Assembly (NCBI RefSeq): GCF_018837975.1
Contig: NZ_JAGSOY010000012.1
Span: 1 to 64,000, forward strand
DNA: 64,000 nucleotides
Origin: Zooshikella harenae
GTDB lineage: Bacteria; Pseudomonadota; Gammaproteobacteria; Pseudomonadales; Zooshikellaceae
Direction of reading: 5' to 3'
Shown piece by piece: positions 50,292 through 62,146 of the stretch. The position numbers and the translations under genes were made by a program. Under the pieces are notes generated by a model, which was not told the origin of the DNA, did not search any database, and was given only the letters and a program-made list of their open reading frames with translations. Positions within the stretch are counted from its first letter, which is position 1. Each line of letters opens with the position of its first letter.

Positions 50292-51569
50292 TTGTTTTTT
50301 GAACGCCATCAAGGTGGCGAACATGCCGTATTGGTTCATCCTGAGCTAATTGACGATAAAGAACGGGAAGATCCCCGCGAGTTTGAAGAACTGGTTGGTT
50401 CTGCGGGGGCTGACCCCGTTGCCTTTATCACCTCTACAAGCCCGCAACCTCATCCCAAATTCTTTATCGGTAAAGGCAAAGTTGAAGAAGTTCGCCAAGC
50501 TGTCAAACAACTGAAAGCTGAAATTGTTATTTTCAATCATAGTCTGTCCCCAACACAGGAACGCAACCTCGAAAGAGAACTTGAGTGCCGTGTGGTAGAT
50601 CGGACGGGGTTAATACTGGATATCTTTGCTCAACGGGCACGAACCCATGAAGGTAAGTTACAAGTTGAGCTGGCCCAGTTGCAGCATTTAAGTACTCGTC
50701 TGGTGCGTGGATGGACTCACTTAGAACGCCAGAAGGGGGGGATTGGTCTCCGAGGTCCTGGGGAAACGCAGCTGGAAACAGATCGACGCTTACTACGTGA
50801 ACGGATCAAAACGATCCAAAAACGCTTGGACAAAGTTCGCAAGCAGCGTGATCAGAGTCGTCGCTCCAGAAAGCGTGCTGATGTACCTCTAGTTTCTCTG
50901 GTGGGATATACCAACGCAGGGAAATCTACGTTATTCAATACACTTACTACTGCGGAAGTGTATGCGGCTGATCAGTTATTTGCTACGTTGGACCCAACAC
51001 TGCGTCGTATCGAGGTGCCGGATATTGGTGCTGTCATTGTTGCAGACACGGTTGGATTTATAAGACACTTGCCCCATAAGCTGGTACAGGCATTTCGGGC
51101 GACCCTTGAAGAAACTGTAGCAGCAGATTTGCTTATTCACGTAGTTGACTGTTATGACAGTGAGCGTGATGGCAATATTGAGCAAGTCAATGATGTTTTA
51201 TTAGAGATTGGGGCTGAAAAAGTACCCAGGCTGTTGGTGTATAACAAGATCGACCTTCTTACTGATCGAGCGCCACAGATTGACTACGATGAGGAAGGTA
51301 AGCCTTGGCGGGTATGGGTTTCTGCACTCAGTGGTGAAGGCTTTGGGCTGATAAAAAAGGCTATTTCAGAGCTGCTGGGCGAAAGTGTCGTGGAAGCTAC
51401 ACTACAATTAAAACCTTCTCAAGGACGATTAAGAGCAGAGCTATTTCGTCTTGGGGCAGTCCTTGAGGAAAGTAGTGAAGATCATGGGGGGTGGTTGATA
51501 CGAGTACGTATGCAGCAACATGATTTGCAACGCCTGGCCAAGCGTGAAGGAGAGTTGCAGACGTTGTAG
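50292..51569 (+). CDS. hflX: Ribosome-associated GTPase HflX
   Basis: HflX splits stalled ribosomes during stress. The 425-residue protein has the N-terminal ATPase-like domain, the signature GIGLRGPGETQLETDRR, and an Obg-type GTPase domain with GYTNAGKST, DTVGFI and NKID. It starts with TTG, 8 bases after GGAGATT; the protein then begins FFERHQGGEHA, the usual N-terminus of relatives. It follows hfq by 21 bp and is probably in its operon. Confidence 0.94.
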   Translation: MFFERHQGGEHAVLVHPELIDDKEREDPREFEELVGSAGADPVAFITSTSPQPHPKFFIGKGKVEEVRQAVKQLKAEIVIFNHSLSPTQERNLERELECRVVDRTGLILDIFAQRARTHEGKLQVELAQLQHLSTRLVRGWTHLERQKGGIGLRGPGETQLETDRRLLRERIKTIQKRLDKVRKQRDQSRRSRKRADVPLVSLVGYTNAGKSTLFNTLTTAEVYAADQLFATLDPTLRRIEVPDIGAVIVADTVGFIRHLPHKLVQAFRATLEETVAADLLIHVVDCYDSERDGNIEQVNDVLLEIGAEKVPRLLVYNKIDLLTDRAPQIDYDEEGKPWRVWVSALSGEGFGLIKKAISELLGESVVEATLQLKPSQGRLRAELFRLGAVLEESSEDHGGWLIRVRMQQHDLQRLAKREGELQTL

Positions 51570-51725
51570 AGACTAATAACCTTGGAAAGTAAAGTTGCAC
51601 CTCTGCGCTAAGGTTCCTACAATTTCAAAACAAATCATTATTAAAGCGAGTTGTGTAATAACATTTGTTTGTTACACAGCGTTTTTACTGATTATCTAAT
51701 CATCACGGGTGTAACGGAGAAGTCT

Positions 51726-52898
51726 ATGGCCTGGAATGAACCGGGTGGAAATGACAAGCATCAAGACCCTTGGGGGGGTGGTAATAAGGGGAATAATCAG
51801 GGTCCTCCTGATCTTGATGAGGTGCTTCGCAAATTTCAACAAAAGCTGAGTGGGCTATTTGGTGGAAAGGGTGGAGGCTCTACGTCTGGACGGCGTGGGT
51901 CTGGCTCCAGTGGCATGTTCTCTCTTGTAGTTATCATTGCAGTTGTTCTTTATGTGTGGAATGCGGTGTATACCGTGGATGAAAAAGAACAAGCTGTCGT
52001 GCTACGTCTTGGGAAATATCATGACACAGTAGGGCCTGGCTTACATATGTATTTTCCTCCTTTTGAGAAAAAGTTTCAGGAACGGGTAACTGAGTTTCGT
52101 ACCTATAACTTACGCCAACAAATGCTGACAGAAGACGAAAATATTGTTGAAGTGGCTATGTCTGTGCAGTACAACGTTGGCAATCTTAAAGACTTTGTGC
52201 TGCAGGTTGAGGATCCTATCAGCAGTTTGGAACATGCGACGCAAAGTGCTCTACGGCATGTTGTAGGTGGCTCAGAGATGCATTCGGTACTTACAGAGGG
52301 TCGTGAAGCTCTGGCGGATGAAGTCAAAGAGCGTTTACAGGCTTATATTAATCTGTATAAAGCCGGTATTAATGTAGGACGTATTAACGTTGAGGCAACC
52401 CAACCGCCAAGAGAAGTTCAAGCTTCATTTGATGATGTCATTCGGGCTCGAGAAGACAAAGAACGGGTTCAGAATAAAGCACAAGCGTATAGCAATGCTA
52501 TTATCCCTGAAGCTCGAGGTGAGGCTCAGCGTAAGTTAGAAGAGGCGGGAGGTTATCGTCAGGAGGTGATAGCTAAAGCTGAAGGTGAGGCTGATCGCTT
52601 TTCAAGACTTTATGCAGAATATCAAAAAGCACCAGAAGTAACACGAGAGCGTTTGTACTTGGATGCGCTGCAAGAGGTGCTGACAACCAGCAATAAAGTT
52701 TTGGTTGATGTAAAAGGTGGAAATAATGTGATGTATTTGCCTTTAGATAAACTCACTGGAGGTAATACAGGTGTCAATACATCGACTTCTTCAACAGGTT
52801 TAACACAGCAAGAGATGAATAGCATCGCCAATCGTGTCGCAGATGAGCTGCGGAAGCGAACTCCCACAAGCACTAGAACTGGGAGGACAGTACGATGA
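51726..52898 (+). CDS. hflK: FtsH protease regulator HflK
   Basis: HflK and HflC form the large SPFH cage around FtsH in the inner membrane. From the ATG at 51726 (after GGAGAAG) the protein has 390 residues. It has a Gly-rich N-terminal tail, one membrane helix near residues 46-66, and the SPFH/Band 7 domain with long coiled-coil helices, then a Ser/Thr-rich end. The open frame continues upstream to 51651, but those 25 residues do not fit the family. It overlaps hflC by 4 bp (ATGA). Confidence 0.94.
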   Translation: MAWNEPGGNDKHQDPWGGGNKGNNQGPPDLDEVLRKFQQKLSGLFGGKGGGSTSGRRGSGSSGMFSLVVIIAVVLYVWNAVYTVDEKEQAVVLRLGKYHDTVGPGLHMYFPPFEKKFQERVTEFRTYNLRQQMLTEDENIVEVAMSVQYNVGNLKDFVLQVEDPISSLEHATQSALRHVVGGSEMHSVLTEGREALADEVKERLQAYINLYKAGINVGRINVEATQPPREVQASFDDVIRAREDKERVQNKAQAYSNAIIPEARGEAQRKLEEAGGYRQEVIAKAEGEADRFSRLYAEYQKAPEVTRERLYLDALQEVLTTSNKVLVDVKGGNNVMYLPLDKLTGGNTGVNTSTSSTGLTQQEMNSIANRVADELRKRTPTSTRTGRTVR

Positions 52899-53794
52899 CA
52901 CCTAAATCATTATTTGGCTTGATTCTTACCTTCATCGTTGTCCTGGTTGGCTGGGATAGCTTTTATATTGTGACGCAAATTGAGCGGGCTGTGGTATTAC
53001 GTTTTGGGCAGCTTGTGGCGCCTGATGTGCAGCCAGGGCTTCATATCAAAGCACCATTAATTGATAAGGTCATTAAGTTTGATGCTCGTTTGCTGACATT
53101 AGATGCTCCACCTGAGCGGTTTCTGACTCAAGAAAAAAAGGCACTTATCGTGGATTCATACGTTAAGTGGCGTATTAAAGATGTGGGTAAATTCTACCGT
53201 TCTACAGCAGGAAGCGTATTACAGGCAAACCGCTTGTTATCTCAGCGGGTTGAGTCTGGATTGCGGAACCGTGTGGGAAGACTCTCGCTACAAGAGGTTG
53301 TTTCTGGTAAGCGAGATGAATTAATGGAAGAGCTGACTAAAGTACTTAACAAGTTTACGGAGGAAAACTACGGTATTCGTGTAAATGACTTGCGTGTTAA
53401 GCGGATTGATCTTCCTCCTCAGGTAAGTGATTCAGTTTTTGAACGGATGGCTACAGAACGCGAGAAAGAAGCTCAGGAGTTGCGCTCTCAGGGTAATGAG
53501 CAAGCTGAAATTACTCGAGCTACTGCTGATCGCGAGCGTCGCGTACTATTGGCGGAAGCCTATAGAGAAGCTGAGAAAATTCGAGGTGAAGGTGACGCAA
53601 AAGCAGCAGCAATTTATGCTAGTGCGTATAACCAAGATCCAGAGTTTTATGCATTTTACCGTAGCTTGCATGCTTACAAAGAAAGTTTTAAAGAAAATAA
53701 TGGCATGATGATATTGGAGCCTGATAGTGACTTTTTCAAGTATTTGAAAAAAGCCTATAGGCAGCCAAAATCTCCTGCCAACAGTAGTGAATAG
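52895..53794 (+). CDS. hflC: FtsH protease regulator HflC
   Basis: HflC is the partner of HflK in the FtsH-HflKC complex. The 299-residue protein has an N-terminal membrane anchor (about 5-23), the SPFH domain (about 25-190) and a coiled-coil rich in Arg, Glu and Ala, ending with a SDFFKYLK segment. Translation is coupled to hflK through the ATGA overlap. A strong hairpin with a T-run follows. Confidence 0.95.
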   Translation: MTPKSLFGLILTFIVVLVGWDSFYIVTQIERAVVLRFGQLVAPDVQPGLHIKAPLIDKVIKFDARLLTLDAPPERFLTQEKKALIVDSYVKWRIKDVGKFYRSTAGSVLQANRLLSQRVESGLRNRVGRLSLQEVVSGKRDELMEELTKVLNKFTEENYGIRVNDLRVKRIDLPPQVSDSVFERMATEREKEAQELRSQGNEQAEITRATADRERRVLLAEAYREAEKIRGEGDAKAAAIYASAYNQDPEFYAFYRSLHAYKESFKENNGMMILEPDSDFFKYLKKAYRQPKSPANSSE

Positions 53795-53847
53795 ATGAAT
53801 CCATTAAACAACTACTGTACTCCATAAAAATCGTGTTATGATTGTTC

Positions 53848-53873
53848 AAACCGGGTCCATTACCCGGTTTTTT
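53848..53873 (+). terminator. Rho-independent terminator after hflC
   Basis: AAACCGGGT and ACCCGGTTT form a 9-bp stem with a CCATT loop, and the T-run continues to 53873. It lies 54 bp after the hflC stop and should end the hfq-hflC message, so that DUF2065-hisZ-purA need their own promoter or read-through. Confidence 0.85.
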
Positions 53874-53926
53874 GTTGCCTGATGCTTGGAGATTTTTGTT
53901 TATCAACTAGCTTGGACGCTGTATCG

Positions 53927-54118
53927 ATGGACTTTTGGCGTGAACTACTTGTTGCATTTTGTTTAATGTTGGTGATTGAAGGCATTATTCCTTTTTTGTA
54001 TCCCCATCGGTGGCGTGAGTTAGTAGCAATGTTGGCGCAGATTGATGATAAAACATTGCGCATTATTGGCTTGGTAAGCATGTTAACGGGCACAGCATTG
54101 CTTTATTTATTTAATTAA
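53927..54118 (+). CDS. DUF2065 family small membrane protein
   Basis: This small hydrophobic protein of 63 residues (from the ATG at 53927) has two membrane helices and the segment VIEGIIPFLYPHRWRE, which is the DUF2065 signature. It lies between hflC and hisZ in many Gammaproteobacteria. Its role is unknown. The frame opens at 53882, just after the terminator, but family members begin close to MDFWREL. Confidence 0.85.
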   Translation: MDFWRELLVAFCLMLVIEGIIPFLYPHRWRELVAMLAQIDDKTLRIIGLVSMLTGTALLYLFN

Positions 54119-54153
54119 TTAGATTAACCAATTAGCTGATTGCGAGTAAGACC

Positions 54154-56677
<2,524 letters not shown>

Positions 56678-57027
56678 TATTCAGCAAGTGCTTTACTTGT
56701 TTTAAATTAGGTTACTGAAAATCACTACGCTGCTTCTTCCCTCCAAACTGCTCAGAGTAAGACTCTGAAGCATCCTGAACCAAAGGTATTTTATAATGCC
56801 TTTGGTTTGGCTACCTGCAAAATGATTGACTCTGCCTGTTATACGACACACACTTCATCTGTGCGATGAAGATATAGGCAAACGATTAACTGAGTAATGC
56901 ATAGTCTATAGAAAGGTGATAATTCTTTTAGAAATACATCATTTATAGTGTTTACTTTGATTACATTGGTTAATAAACAAGTAGAAATTCATTGAAAAGA
57001 AAAGAAAATTTGAAAAAAAATTCCAAA
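56678..57027. other. Structured spacer between purA and rnr
   Basis: This 350-bp spacer has no gene, but it has three stem-loops: TCAGAGT/ACTCTGA (56752-56768), AACCAAAGG/CCTTTGGTT (56778-56807), and a composite element at 56833-56880. The last consists of CTTCATC/GATGAAG inside an outer TGCCT/AGGCA stem. I looked for the tRNA-Leu found near here in some relatives and found none. Confidence 0.6.
56778..56807 (+). terminator. Probable terminator after purA
   Basis: A 9-bp perfect stem (AACCAAAGG and CCTTTGGTT) has a 12-base AT-rich loop and ends in only three T. It lies 100 bp after purA, so it is a weak or Rho-assisted end. Confidence 0.5.
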
Positions 57028-59523
57028 ATGTCTGATTGGTGGAAAACAGCAGACCCTCAAGCTGCCGAAGAGGCAAAAAAATACGAAAATCCTATTCCTA
57101 GCCGACAGCTGATTATGCAGTTGCTAGAAGATCGTGGTACTCCTGCCACTTTGTCGGCATTATGCCGTGCACTTGAAATTGATAACGATGAAAGTCGTGA
57201 AGCGTTGCGCCGCCGTTTGCGTGCAATGGAGCGTGATGGGCAGTTATTGTCTACGCGCAAAGGAGCTTATGGATTACTGTCCAAGATGGATCTGGTCAAA
57301 GGTCGAGTGATTGGACATCGTGATGGTTATGGTTTTGTAGCGCCTGCTGATGGTTCTGATGATCTCTATGTTTCTGGCACAGAAATGAGACAACTCATGG
57401 ATGGCGACATAGTGGTGGTCAGAGAGGCTGGTGTTGATCGTCGTGGCCGTCGAGAAGCTGCACTGGTAGAAGTTCTGGAAAGAAAAAATCAACAGCTAGT
57501 CGGTCGTTTTTATAAAAAGGGTAATACCCAGTTTGTTACCCCAGAAAATAAGCGCATTGATAAAGATATTCAGGTTGAGTCAGGTCCCATTCAGCCGAAT
57601 CAAGGTCAGTATGTTATTGTCGAAATCACTCAGCAGCCTACACGACGCTTGTTGCCGCAGGGCATAATTAAAGAAGTGCTTGGTGATCATATGGCACCAG
57701 GTATGGAGGTTGATGTTGCAACTCGGGTTCATGAGCTACCTCATGAATGGCCTGAGGCCGTGACTGATAATGTTGCAGGTTACACAACTGAAGTTGAAGA
57801 AGCCGATAAACTTAATCGAGTTGATTTACGAAACCTGCCGTTTGTCACAATTGATGGCGAGGATGCTAAAGATTTTGATGATGCCGTGTTCTGTATGCCA
57901 AAAAAAGGCGGAGGCTGGCGTTTATATGTTGCTATTGCTGACGTATCACATTATGTGAAAAAAGACTCTGCGCTGGACAGGGAGGCTCTTAATCGGGGCA
58001 ACTCTGTTTACTTCCCAGGTTATGTTATTCCAATGTTACCTGAAATACTGTCCAACGGATTGTGTTCACTTAATCCTCATGTTGATCGTTTAGCTATGGT
58101 TTGTGAGATGACAATCAGTGCTCAAGGCCGACTGAGTGGTTATACGTTTTATGAGGGGATAATTCATTCTCATGCCAGGTTAACTTATACCCAGGTTGGT
58201 AAGCTGCTTGGTAATTCGGCAGAAAAAAATGGGTCTGTTGATAGCTTCTTAAATGAAGTTTCCCCTCATTTGAAAAATCTGTATGCCATGTATTTGGCAC
58301 TGAGAGCGGCTAGGGAAACGCGCGGGGCAATTGACTTTGAAACGACTGAAACTCAAATCATTTTTGGTGAAGGTAGAAAAATTGAGCGAATTGTCCCTGT
58401 CGTTCGTAATGATGCTCATAAAGTCATTGAAGAGTGTATGCTTTGTGCAAACGTGGCAACAGCGCGCTTTTTAGAAAAGCATGAGCTACCAGCACTTTAT
58501 CGAATTCATGAAGGGCCAAAGTCTGATAAGCTGTTGAACTTACAGCAGTTTTTGGGTGAGCTTGGGTTGGCATTACCTGTGTCAGATAAAGTGAACCCTG
58601 CCAGTTTTCAAAAAGTACTGGCACAAATCGAAGGTCGGCCTGATGCACACTTGATTCAAACCATGCTGTTGCGTTCTATGAGTCAAGCTGTTTATTCACC
58701 AAACAATGTTGGCCACTTTGGGCTGGCTTACCTTGCTTATACCCATTTTACTTCGCCAATTCGCCGTTACCCTGATTTATTGGTACATCGCGCAATTCGT
58801 GCTGTGATTCATAGTAACTTGGATTCAGCAAATGTTAAGCGTGTGACTCAGGATAACCCTATCCAAATTGCTGCATCTTACCCTTATGAGGTAGGTGATA
58901 TGCAGGTTTTGGGTGAACATTGTTCAATGACAGAGCGTAGAGCAGATGAAGCAACGCGTGATGCAACAGATTGGCTGAAGTGTGAGTATATGCAGGCTCA
59001 CCTTGGGCAAACTTTTACAGGTGTTGTTAGTGCAGTTACTGCCTTCGGTTTGTTTGTTGAATTAGATGATATCTATATTGAGGGACTGGTTCATATCACT
59101 GCGCTACCTGAAGATTATTACCACTACGATGTTGTGCACCAAGTATTGGTGGGGGAGCGTACGGGAAGACGTTTTAGGCTTGGGGATACGTTAGAAGTAC
59201 AGGTAGTTAAGGTTAACTTAGATGACAAAAAAATTGACTTTGAGTTAACGTCTAGTCCTGTTAATAGCAAGAAAGGACGACGTTCCAGTGGCAAGCAAAA
59301 AAAGAAGCCAAGCAACAGGAAGAAGCGTGGAGATAAGCAAAGCGATGTATCAGTAAAGCAATTTGATGATAGCGCTAACCAAACAAAGAAAAATAAATCC
59401 AAGCAGAAAAAGAAAAATAAGAACAAAGGAAAACGTAAAAGTAATGTGAGTTCATCAAGCTCAAACGTTGCAACAGAAACTTCAAAAACACCACGCAAGC
59501 GCCGTGTAAAAAAAACAAAGTGA
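57028..59523 (+). CDS. rnr: Ribonuclease R
   Basis: RNase R is a 3'-5' exonuclease that digests structured RNA. From the ATG at 57028 the protein has 831 residues: an N-terminal winged-helix domain, two cold-shock domains, the RNB catalytic domain with the Asp cluster DGEDAKDFDDAV near residue 271, an S1 domain near 650-735, and a very Lys-rich tail of about 90 residues. The open frame starts with a TTG at 56992, but relatives begin at MSDWW and the extra 12 residues are only Lys/Asn. It is followed by rlmB after 10 bp. Confidence 0.95.
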   Translation: MSDWWKTADPQAAEEAKKYENPIPSRQLIMQLLEDRGTPATLSALCRALEIDNDESREALRRRLRAMERDGQLLSTRKGAYGLLSKMDLVKGRVIGHRDGYGFVAPADGSDDLYVSGTEMRQLMDGDIVVVREAGVDRRGRREAALVEVLERKNQQLVGRFYKKGNTQFVTPENKRIDKDIQVESGPIQPNQGQYVIVEITQQPTRRLLPQGIIKEVLGDHMAPGMEVDVATRVHELPHEWPEAVTDNVAGYTTEVEEADKLNRVDLRNLPFVTIDGEDAKDFDDAVFCMPKKGGGWRLYVAIADVSHYVKKDSALDREALNRGNSVYFPGYVIPMLPEILSNGLCSLNPHVDRLAMVCEMTISAQGRLSGYTFYEGIIHSHARLTYTQVGKLLGNSAEKNGSVDSFLNEVSPHLKNLYAMYLALRAARETRGAIDFETTETQIIFGEGRKIERIVPVVRNDAHKVIEECMLCANVATARFLEKHELPALYRIHEGPKSDKLLNLQQFLGELGLALPVSDKVNPASFQKVLAQIEGRPDAHLIQTMLLRSMSQAVYSPNNVGHFGLAYLAYTHFTSPIRRYPDLLVHRAIRAVIHSNLDSANVKRVTQDNPIQIAASYPYEVGDMQVLGEHCSMTERRADEATRDATDWLKCEYMQAHLGQTFTGVVSAVTAFGLFVELDDIYIEGLVHITALPEDYYHYDVVHQVLVGERTGRRFRLGDTLEVQVVKVNLDDKKIDFELTSSPVNSKKGRRSSGKQKKKPSNRKKRGDKQSDVSVKQFDDSANQTKKNKSKQKKKNKNKGKRKSNVSSSSSNVATETSKTPRKRRVKKTK

Positions 59524-59533
59524 CAGATTTTAA

Positions 59534-60280
59534 ATGAGTAATACTGACGTAGTTTATGGAATTCATGCGGTACTCGCACAGCTAAATCAAAGACCGGATG
59601 ATGTTATTGAAATTCTTCTTCAGCAAGGACGAGAAGGAGAGCAAATCAATAAAATCCAAGTTTTTGCTGATAAACAGCACATTACGTGTTCAGTGGTTTC
59701 AAGAAAAGTATTAGATCAATATGCAAAAACTCATCAGGGCGTCGTAGTTAAAGTAAGAGCCTCCCGGGGTAAGACGGAAGAAGAGTTAGTACACTTATTG
59801 GATACACTTGAAGAACCTCCTTTCATTTTGTTGCTTGATAGCGTGACAGATCCACATAACCTTGGTGCATGTTTGCGCTCTGCTGATGCTGCAGGTATTC
59901 ATGCGGTGATTGCGCCAAAAGACAAAGCGGTAGGGCTTACTCCAGTGGTTAGAAAGGTGGCCTGTGGTGCTGCAGAAAGCGTTGCTTTTTTTTCAGTGAC
60001 TAATTTGGCTCGTACATTACGAATGCTTCAGGACCGAGGTATTTGGATTACTGGAATGGCAGGGGAAGCGACGCAAGACCTGTATACAACGGATTTAACA
60101 GGGCCAACAGCGCTGGTTTTAGGGGCTGAAGGTAAAGGGTTGCGTAGGCTGACAAGAGAGCTATGTGATCAGCTCACTAAGATACCTATGGCAGGGTTGG
60201 TCAGTAGCTTAAACGTATCTGTAGCCGCAGGTATTTGTCTTTTTGAAGCTGTACGTCAAAGACAATTAAAAGGCAATTAG
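59534..60280 (+). CDS. rlmB: 23S rRNA (guanosine-2'-O-)-methyltransferase RlmB
   Basis: RlmB methylates G2251 in the 23S P-loop. The 248-residue SPOUT enzyme has an N-terminal substrate-binding domain. The knotted methyltransferase motifs are NLGACLRSADAAG, LVLGAEGKGLRR and PMAGLVSSLNVSVAAGI. The conserved neighbour rnr supports the name. No strong ribosome binding site precedes the ATG, so it is probably translated by coupling from rnr. Confidence 0.95.
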   Translation: MSNTDVVYGIHAVLAQLNQRPDDVIEILLQQGREGEQINKIQVFADKQHITCSVVSRKVLDQYAKTHQGVVVKVRASRGKTEEELVHLLDTLEEPPFILLLDSVTDPHNLGACLRSADAAGIHAVIAPKDKAVGLTPVVRKVACGAAESVAFFSVTNLARTLRMLQDRGIWITGMAGEATQDLYTTDLTGPTALVLGAEGKGLRRLTRELCDQLTKIPMAGLVSSLNVSVAAGICLFEAVRQRQLKGN

Positions 60281-60284
60281 GATC

Positions 60285-61247
60285 ATGGAAAGTAAAGGCG
60301 TTATTTTGGATGCAGATAGCCTCGGCAGTGATATTGATCTGTCGTCTTTTCAACAAATAATGCCTTTTCAGATATTTGGTGCAACAAACAGTGATCAAGT
60401 CGCAACACGAATTGAGTCATGCAGTGTGGCTTTTACGAATAAGGTTATTATTAATGAAGCGCACATGCAGAAAAATCCGCAGTTGCGTTACATTGGGATA
60501 TTAGCAACAGGTACCAACAATGTTGATTTAGTCGCAGCAAAAAAGCATGGTATTACGGTCACTCATATAACCCGTTATGGTACTGATAGTGTTGCGCAGC
60601 ATACATGGGGACTGATTCTCTCATTGGTGACACAGCAATATCGTTATCAACAGGCAGTTAAACAAGGACGATGGTCTGCAAGCGAATTTTTTTGCTTACT
60701 GGATTACCCTATCACTGAGCTTGCTGGAAACAAGTTGGTTATTGTTGGCTATGGTGAGTTAGGCAGGCGAGTAGCTAAAATTGGTGAAGCTTTTGGTATG
60801 GAGGTCATACTTGCTCAGGTGCCTGGCTCTCCACAGCAGAATGAGAAAAATCGGTTGCCTTTAGCAGAAGCATTTGCTCAAGCTGATATTGTGTCACTAC
60901 ATTGCCCACTTACTGAGCAAACAAAACATTTAATCAACGAAGAGACATTGAGTTGGTTAAGTCCTAGTGCCTATTTAATTAATACGGCACGTGGAGACTT
61001 AATTGATGAAATGGCATTGCTACAGTCATTAATGACAAATCGCTTAGCAGGGGCTGGTCTTGATGTGCTTGCTATAGAGCCTCCTCCCACCGATCATCCA
61101 CTAGTTGCAGCTGATTTACCGAATCTTTTAATAACCCCTCACTGTGCTTGGGGGAGTAGGCAAGCAAGGCAACGGCTAGTAGATCAGGCTCAAAAACACT
61201 TGCTTAACTTTCTTGCAAATAAATCATCAGGGGTTGTAGTGTGTTAG
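60285..61247 (+). CDS. D-2-hydroxyacid dehydrogenase (hydroxypyruvate/glyoxylate reductase type)
   Basis: This 320-residue protein has an NAD(P)-binding Rossmann motif, GYGELGRR, near residue 154. The LINTARGDLIDE segment and the catalytic His in TPHCAWGS follow, with an Arg in INTARGD and a Glu near 263. After the second strand it reads LAQVPG rather than the Asp typical of NAD specificity, so NADP use is possible. It starts 4 bp after rlmB with AGGA overlapping the rlmB stop, so it is likely in the same operon. The physiological substrate is not readable from sequence; I leave the gene symbol open. Confidence 0.85.
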   Translation: MESKGVILDADSLGSDIDLSSFQQIMPFQIFGATNSDQVATRIESCSVAFTNKVIINEAHMQKNPQLRYIGILATGTNNVDLVAAKKHGITVTHITRYGTDSVAQHTWGLILSLVTQQYRYQQAVKQGRWSASEFFCLLDYPITELAGNKLVIVGYGELGRRVAKIGEAFGMEVILAQVPGSPQQNEKNRLPLAEAFAQADIVSLHCPLTEQTKHLINEETLSWLSPSAYLINTARGDLIDEMALLQSLMTNRLAGAGLDVLAIEPPPTDHPLVAADLPNLLITPHCAWGSRQARQRLVDQAQKHLLNFLANKSSGVVVC

Positions 61248-61278
61248 TACAATGAACGTGTTTCTGTACAAGCAAGAC

Positions 61279-61689
61279 TTAGTAGCTGGGTGGTAACTCA
61301 GAAGGTGTTATAAGTCTATCCTCTTGCCCCTTATCTTCGTTTTGCAAGCACAGAAATGGAATAGTGATGTAGTCTATATAGTTTGTATCTCTTTCTGCGT
61401 TGTTTTTACGCTCTTCAATTAAAATAGCATTGCGTTCTCTTTTAGCAAAAATTCTGCAATTTGAACTATTGGGTTTTGCTATTTTTTTACTGTTTATTTT
61501 TTGTGAAAAAGCTTTCAATGGCAGTTGCTCTGATGGTGTTTTTTCTTGAGCCAGGGATTGCAGCTCAAAATCATCCAGTTCTAGTAAATCCTTAGCGAGT
61601 ACTTTTAAGCTGAATAAACAGCAAGCGATGATTAAAAAATGTGTTGTAGATTTACTGCATTTTTGAAGATTAGGTATTTGGTGTTTCAT
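61279..61689 (-). CDS. Small exported protein of unknown function
   Basis: I do not recognise this 136-residue protein. It has a signal peptide (hydrophobic core about residues 18-31, ending LKVLA-KD) and an acidic LLELDDFELQSLAQE segment. A Lys/Arg/Glu-rich middle follows, and two cysteines (near residues 78 and 113) could form a disulfide in the periplasm. It lies alone on the minus strand between the dehydrogenase and the ribosomal protein operon. It could be a lineage-specific gene; expression and start are unproven. Confidence 0.5.
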   Translation of the reverse strand: MKHQIPNLQKCSKSTTHFLIIACCLFSLKVLAKDLLELDDFELQSLAQEKTPSEQLPLKAFSQKINSKKIAKPNSSNCRIFAKRERNAILIEERKNNAERDTNYIDYITIPFLCLQNEDKGQEDRLITPSELPPSY

Positions 61690-62028
61690 CTTTAAATAAA
61701 AAATTTAGCAATTGTTAATTATTGTGGCATCAAACAATTTATCCTTTGTTTAATAGTAACTTGTTGGCCGGTTCAATTAAATAACGTGTTACACTTATAC
61801 AAAGCATGATAGTTGAGTGTTAACAACATGTGTCTATAAATGGCACTTTCCTTTCAATGTTTATCCCTTTCTCTCATCTCTAGTGCCCAGCTGGGCGAAT
61901 AGTTCAGTGTCATTAGGAAGTTATTGTTGAAGTCTGGGTGGCACTCATTTTGAGTGCGTTGCGTGTGAGCAACTTTTGACTGGCATAAGTGTCTGACAGC
62001 ATGGGCAATTGCCTATGATCAGCGGTTG

Positions 62029-62057
62029 TTGCAAGTTGACATAGACTTAACTAGAAT
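62029..62057 (+). promoter_or_regulatory. Candidate sigma-70 promoter of the rpsF operon
   Basis: TTGCAA (62029-62034) and TAGAAT (62052-62057) are separated by 17 bp, which is the optimal distance, about 95 bp before rpsF. A start here would give a leader of around 85 bases that includes the S6:S18-like motif. Confidence 0.45.
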
Positions 62058-62106
62058 GCCCGGTTCCTTATAAAGGTCATTTTTTTTTGACTCCTTGCTT
62101 TACTAG

Positions 62107-62146
62107 CACCTACTCAGGTGGTGGAAGGCTACTAAACCGAAAGGAG
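62107..62146 (+). promoter_or_regulatory. Probable S6:S18 ribosomal leader motif
   Basis: Just before rpsF lies a CACCT/AGGTG hairpin (62107-62120) followed by GTGGAAGGCTACTAAACCGA and then the AAGGAG ribosome binding site. A hairpin with a downstream CCG (62137-62139) is the layout of the S6:S18 leader, which binds the S6-S18 heterodimer and feeds back on the operon. The match is by eye and needs a covariance-model search. Confidence 0.55.

Noticed and set aside
56678-57027. Possible tRNA-Leu beside rnr
   Set aside because: No T-loop or acceptor pairing could be built; the hairpins do not form a cloverleaf.
59124-59579. 151-codon minus-strand frame rich in Phe and Leu
   Set aside because: It is the antisense of the Lys-rich RNase R tail; the hydrophobic composition is only the reverse reading of A-rich codons.
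61861-62030. Possible tRNA or tmRNA in the rpsF upstream region
   Set aside because: The palindromes do not fit a cloverleaf and there is no T-psi-C sequence.
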